The notes under the pieces were generated by a model that was given only the letters and a program-made list of their open reading frames with translations, was not told where the DNA came from and made no database searches. Source: Coix lacryma-jobi var. lacryma-jobi (lineage: Eukaryota > Streptophyta > Magnoliopsida > Poales > Poaceae). From it: a stretch of DNA of 64,000 bases. Shown in pieces: positions 63,967-64,000 of the stretch. Both the position numbers and the translations under genes were made by a program. Positions within the stretch are counted from its first letter, which is position 1, and every line of letters begins with the position of its first letter. The DNA lies in contig CM019831.1 in assembly GCA_009763385.1 (NCBI GenBank), positions 112,742,680 through 112,806,679 on the forward strand, given 5' to 3'.

Positions 63967-64000
63967 TTCGGATAAGAATTGTGCTTTTCGATTGGTTTGT

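Larger units (their letters stand above)
59480..64000 (-). mobile_element. Decayed LINE, continues past window edge
   Basis: On the minus strand, from the right window edge: endonuclease domain (63966-63649), linker (63493-63311), a nested CACTA (63309-61942), reverse transcriptase (about 61900-60540), and the C-terminal region with zf-RVT (60374-59580). Frames are broken by stops and shifts at many places. The 5-prime end, with any ORF1, lies outside the window. The order and motifs are those of plant L1-type LINEs. Confidence 0.85.

Overview
The window looks like intergenic, transposon-packed nuclear DNA from a grass, probably a panicoid such as sorghum or sugarcane. That placement is inference from the kinds of repeats seen: Sirevirus-type copia elements, CACTA elements with GGGGCGGCT or CGGCAAAG subterminal motifs, and Stowaway, Tourist-like and hAT miniature elements. 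The species cannot be fixed. I see no intact ordinary host gene. Almost all coding capacity belongs to mobile elements.

Layout. 1-2013 is the end of a gypsy-type LTR on the minus strand. 2014-3643 is a decayed CACTA region. 3833-8099 is a complete Mutator-like element (MULE) with 100-bp terminal inverted repeats, a perfect 9-bp target duplication and a multi-exon FAR1/MULE transposase that is now a pseudogene. 8142-10395 is a CACTA-like element holding a nested solo LTR (9204-10281). From about 10.4 to 20.4 kb, and again from 41.1 to 49.2 kb, lies a tandem segmental duplication whose unit once held a minus-strand gene for a secreted glycine-rich protein. The one surviving coding copy (15626-16204) has a single in-frame TGA, and the last copy has lost its coding region. 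Unit copies lacking an insertion serve as empty sites and confirm at least eight insertions (Stowaway, hAT, Tourist/Harbinger, CACTA, solo LTR).

21.5-24.0 kb is a Helitron-like segment containing two 499-bp direct repeats. 25.3-41.1 kb holds two Sireviruses (Ty1-copia, minus strand) in head-to-tail tandem sharing one LTR. The upstream copy (28988-41084) is full length with gag, pol and an envelope-position ORF. The downstream copy keeps only LTR, gag and part of pol. Copies of a palindrome built on GAGCAGAAGTTCTGCTC are scattered through their LTRs, gag, pol spacer and 3-prime noncoding region. 49.6-51.0 kb has two hAT-type elements. 51-56.4 kb is largely unrecognised. 56.5-58.7 kb is a LINE fragment split by a solo LTR, and 59.5-64.0 kb is a larger decayed LINE (endonuclease, reverse transcriptase and C-terminal zinc-finger region) split by a CACTA element.

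The most unusual signal is modular. Three CACTA-like elements with different subterminal motifs share an internal cassette made of a tRNA-like segment with A-box and B-box matches next to an array with a period close to 147 bp. Two further CACTA miniatures carry tRNA-like segments without the array.
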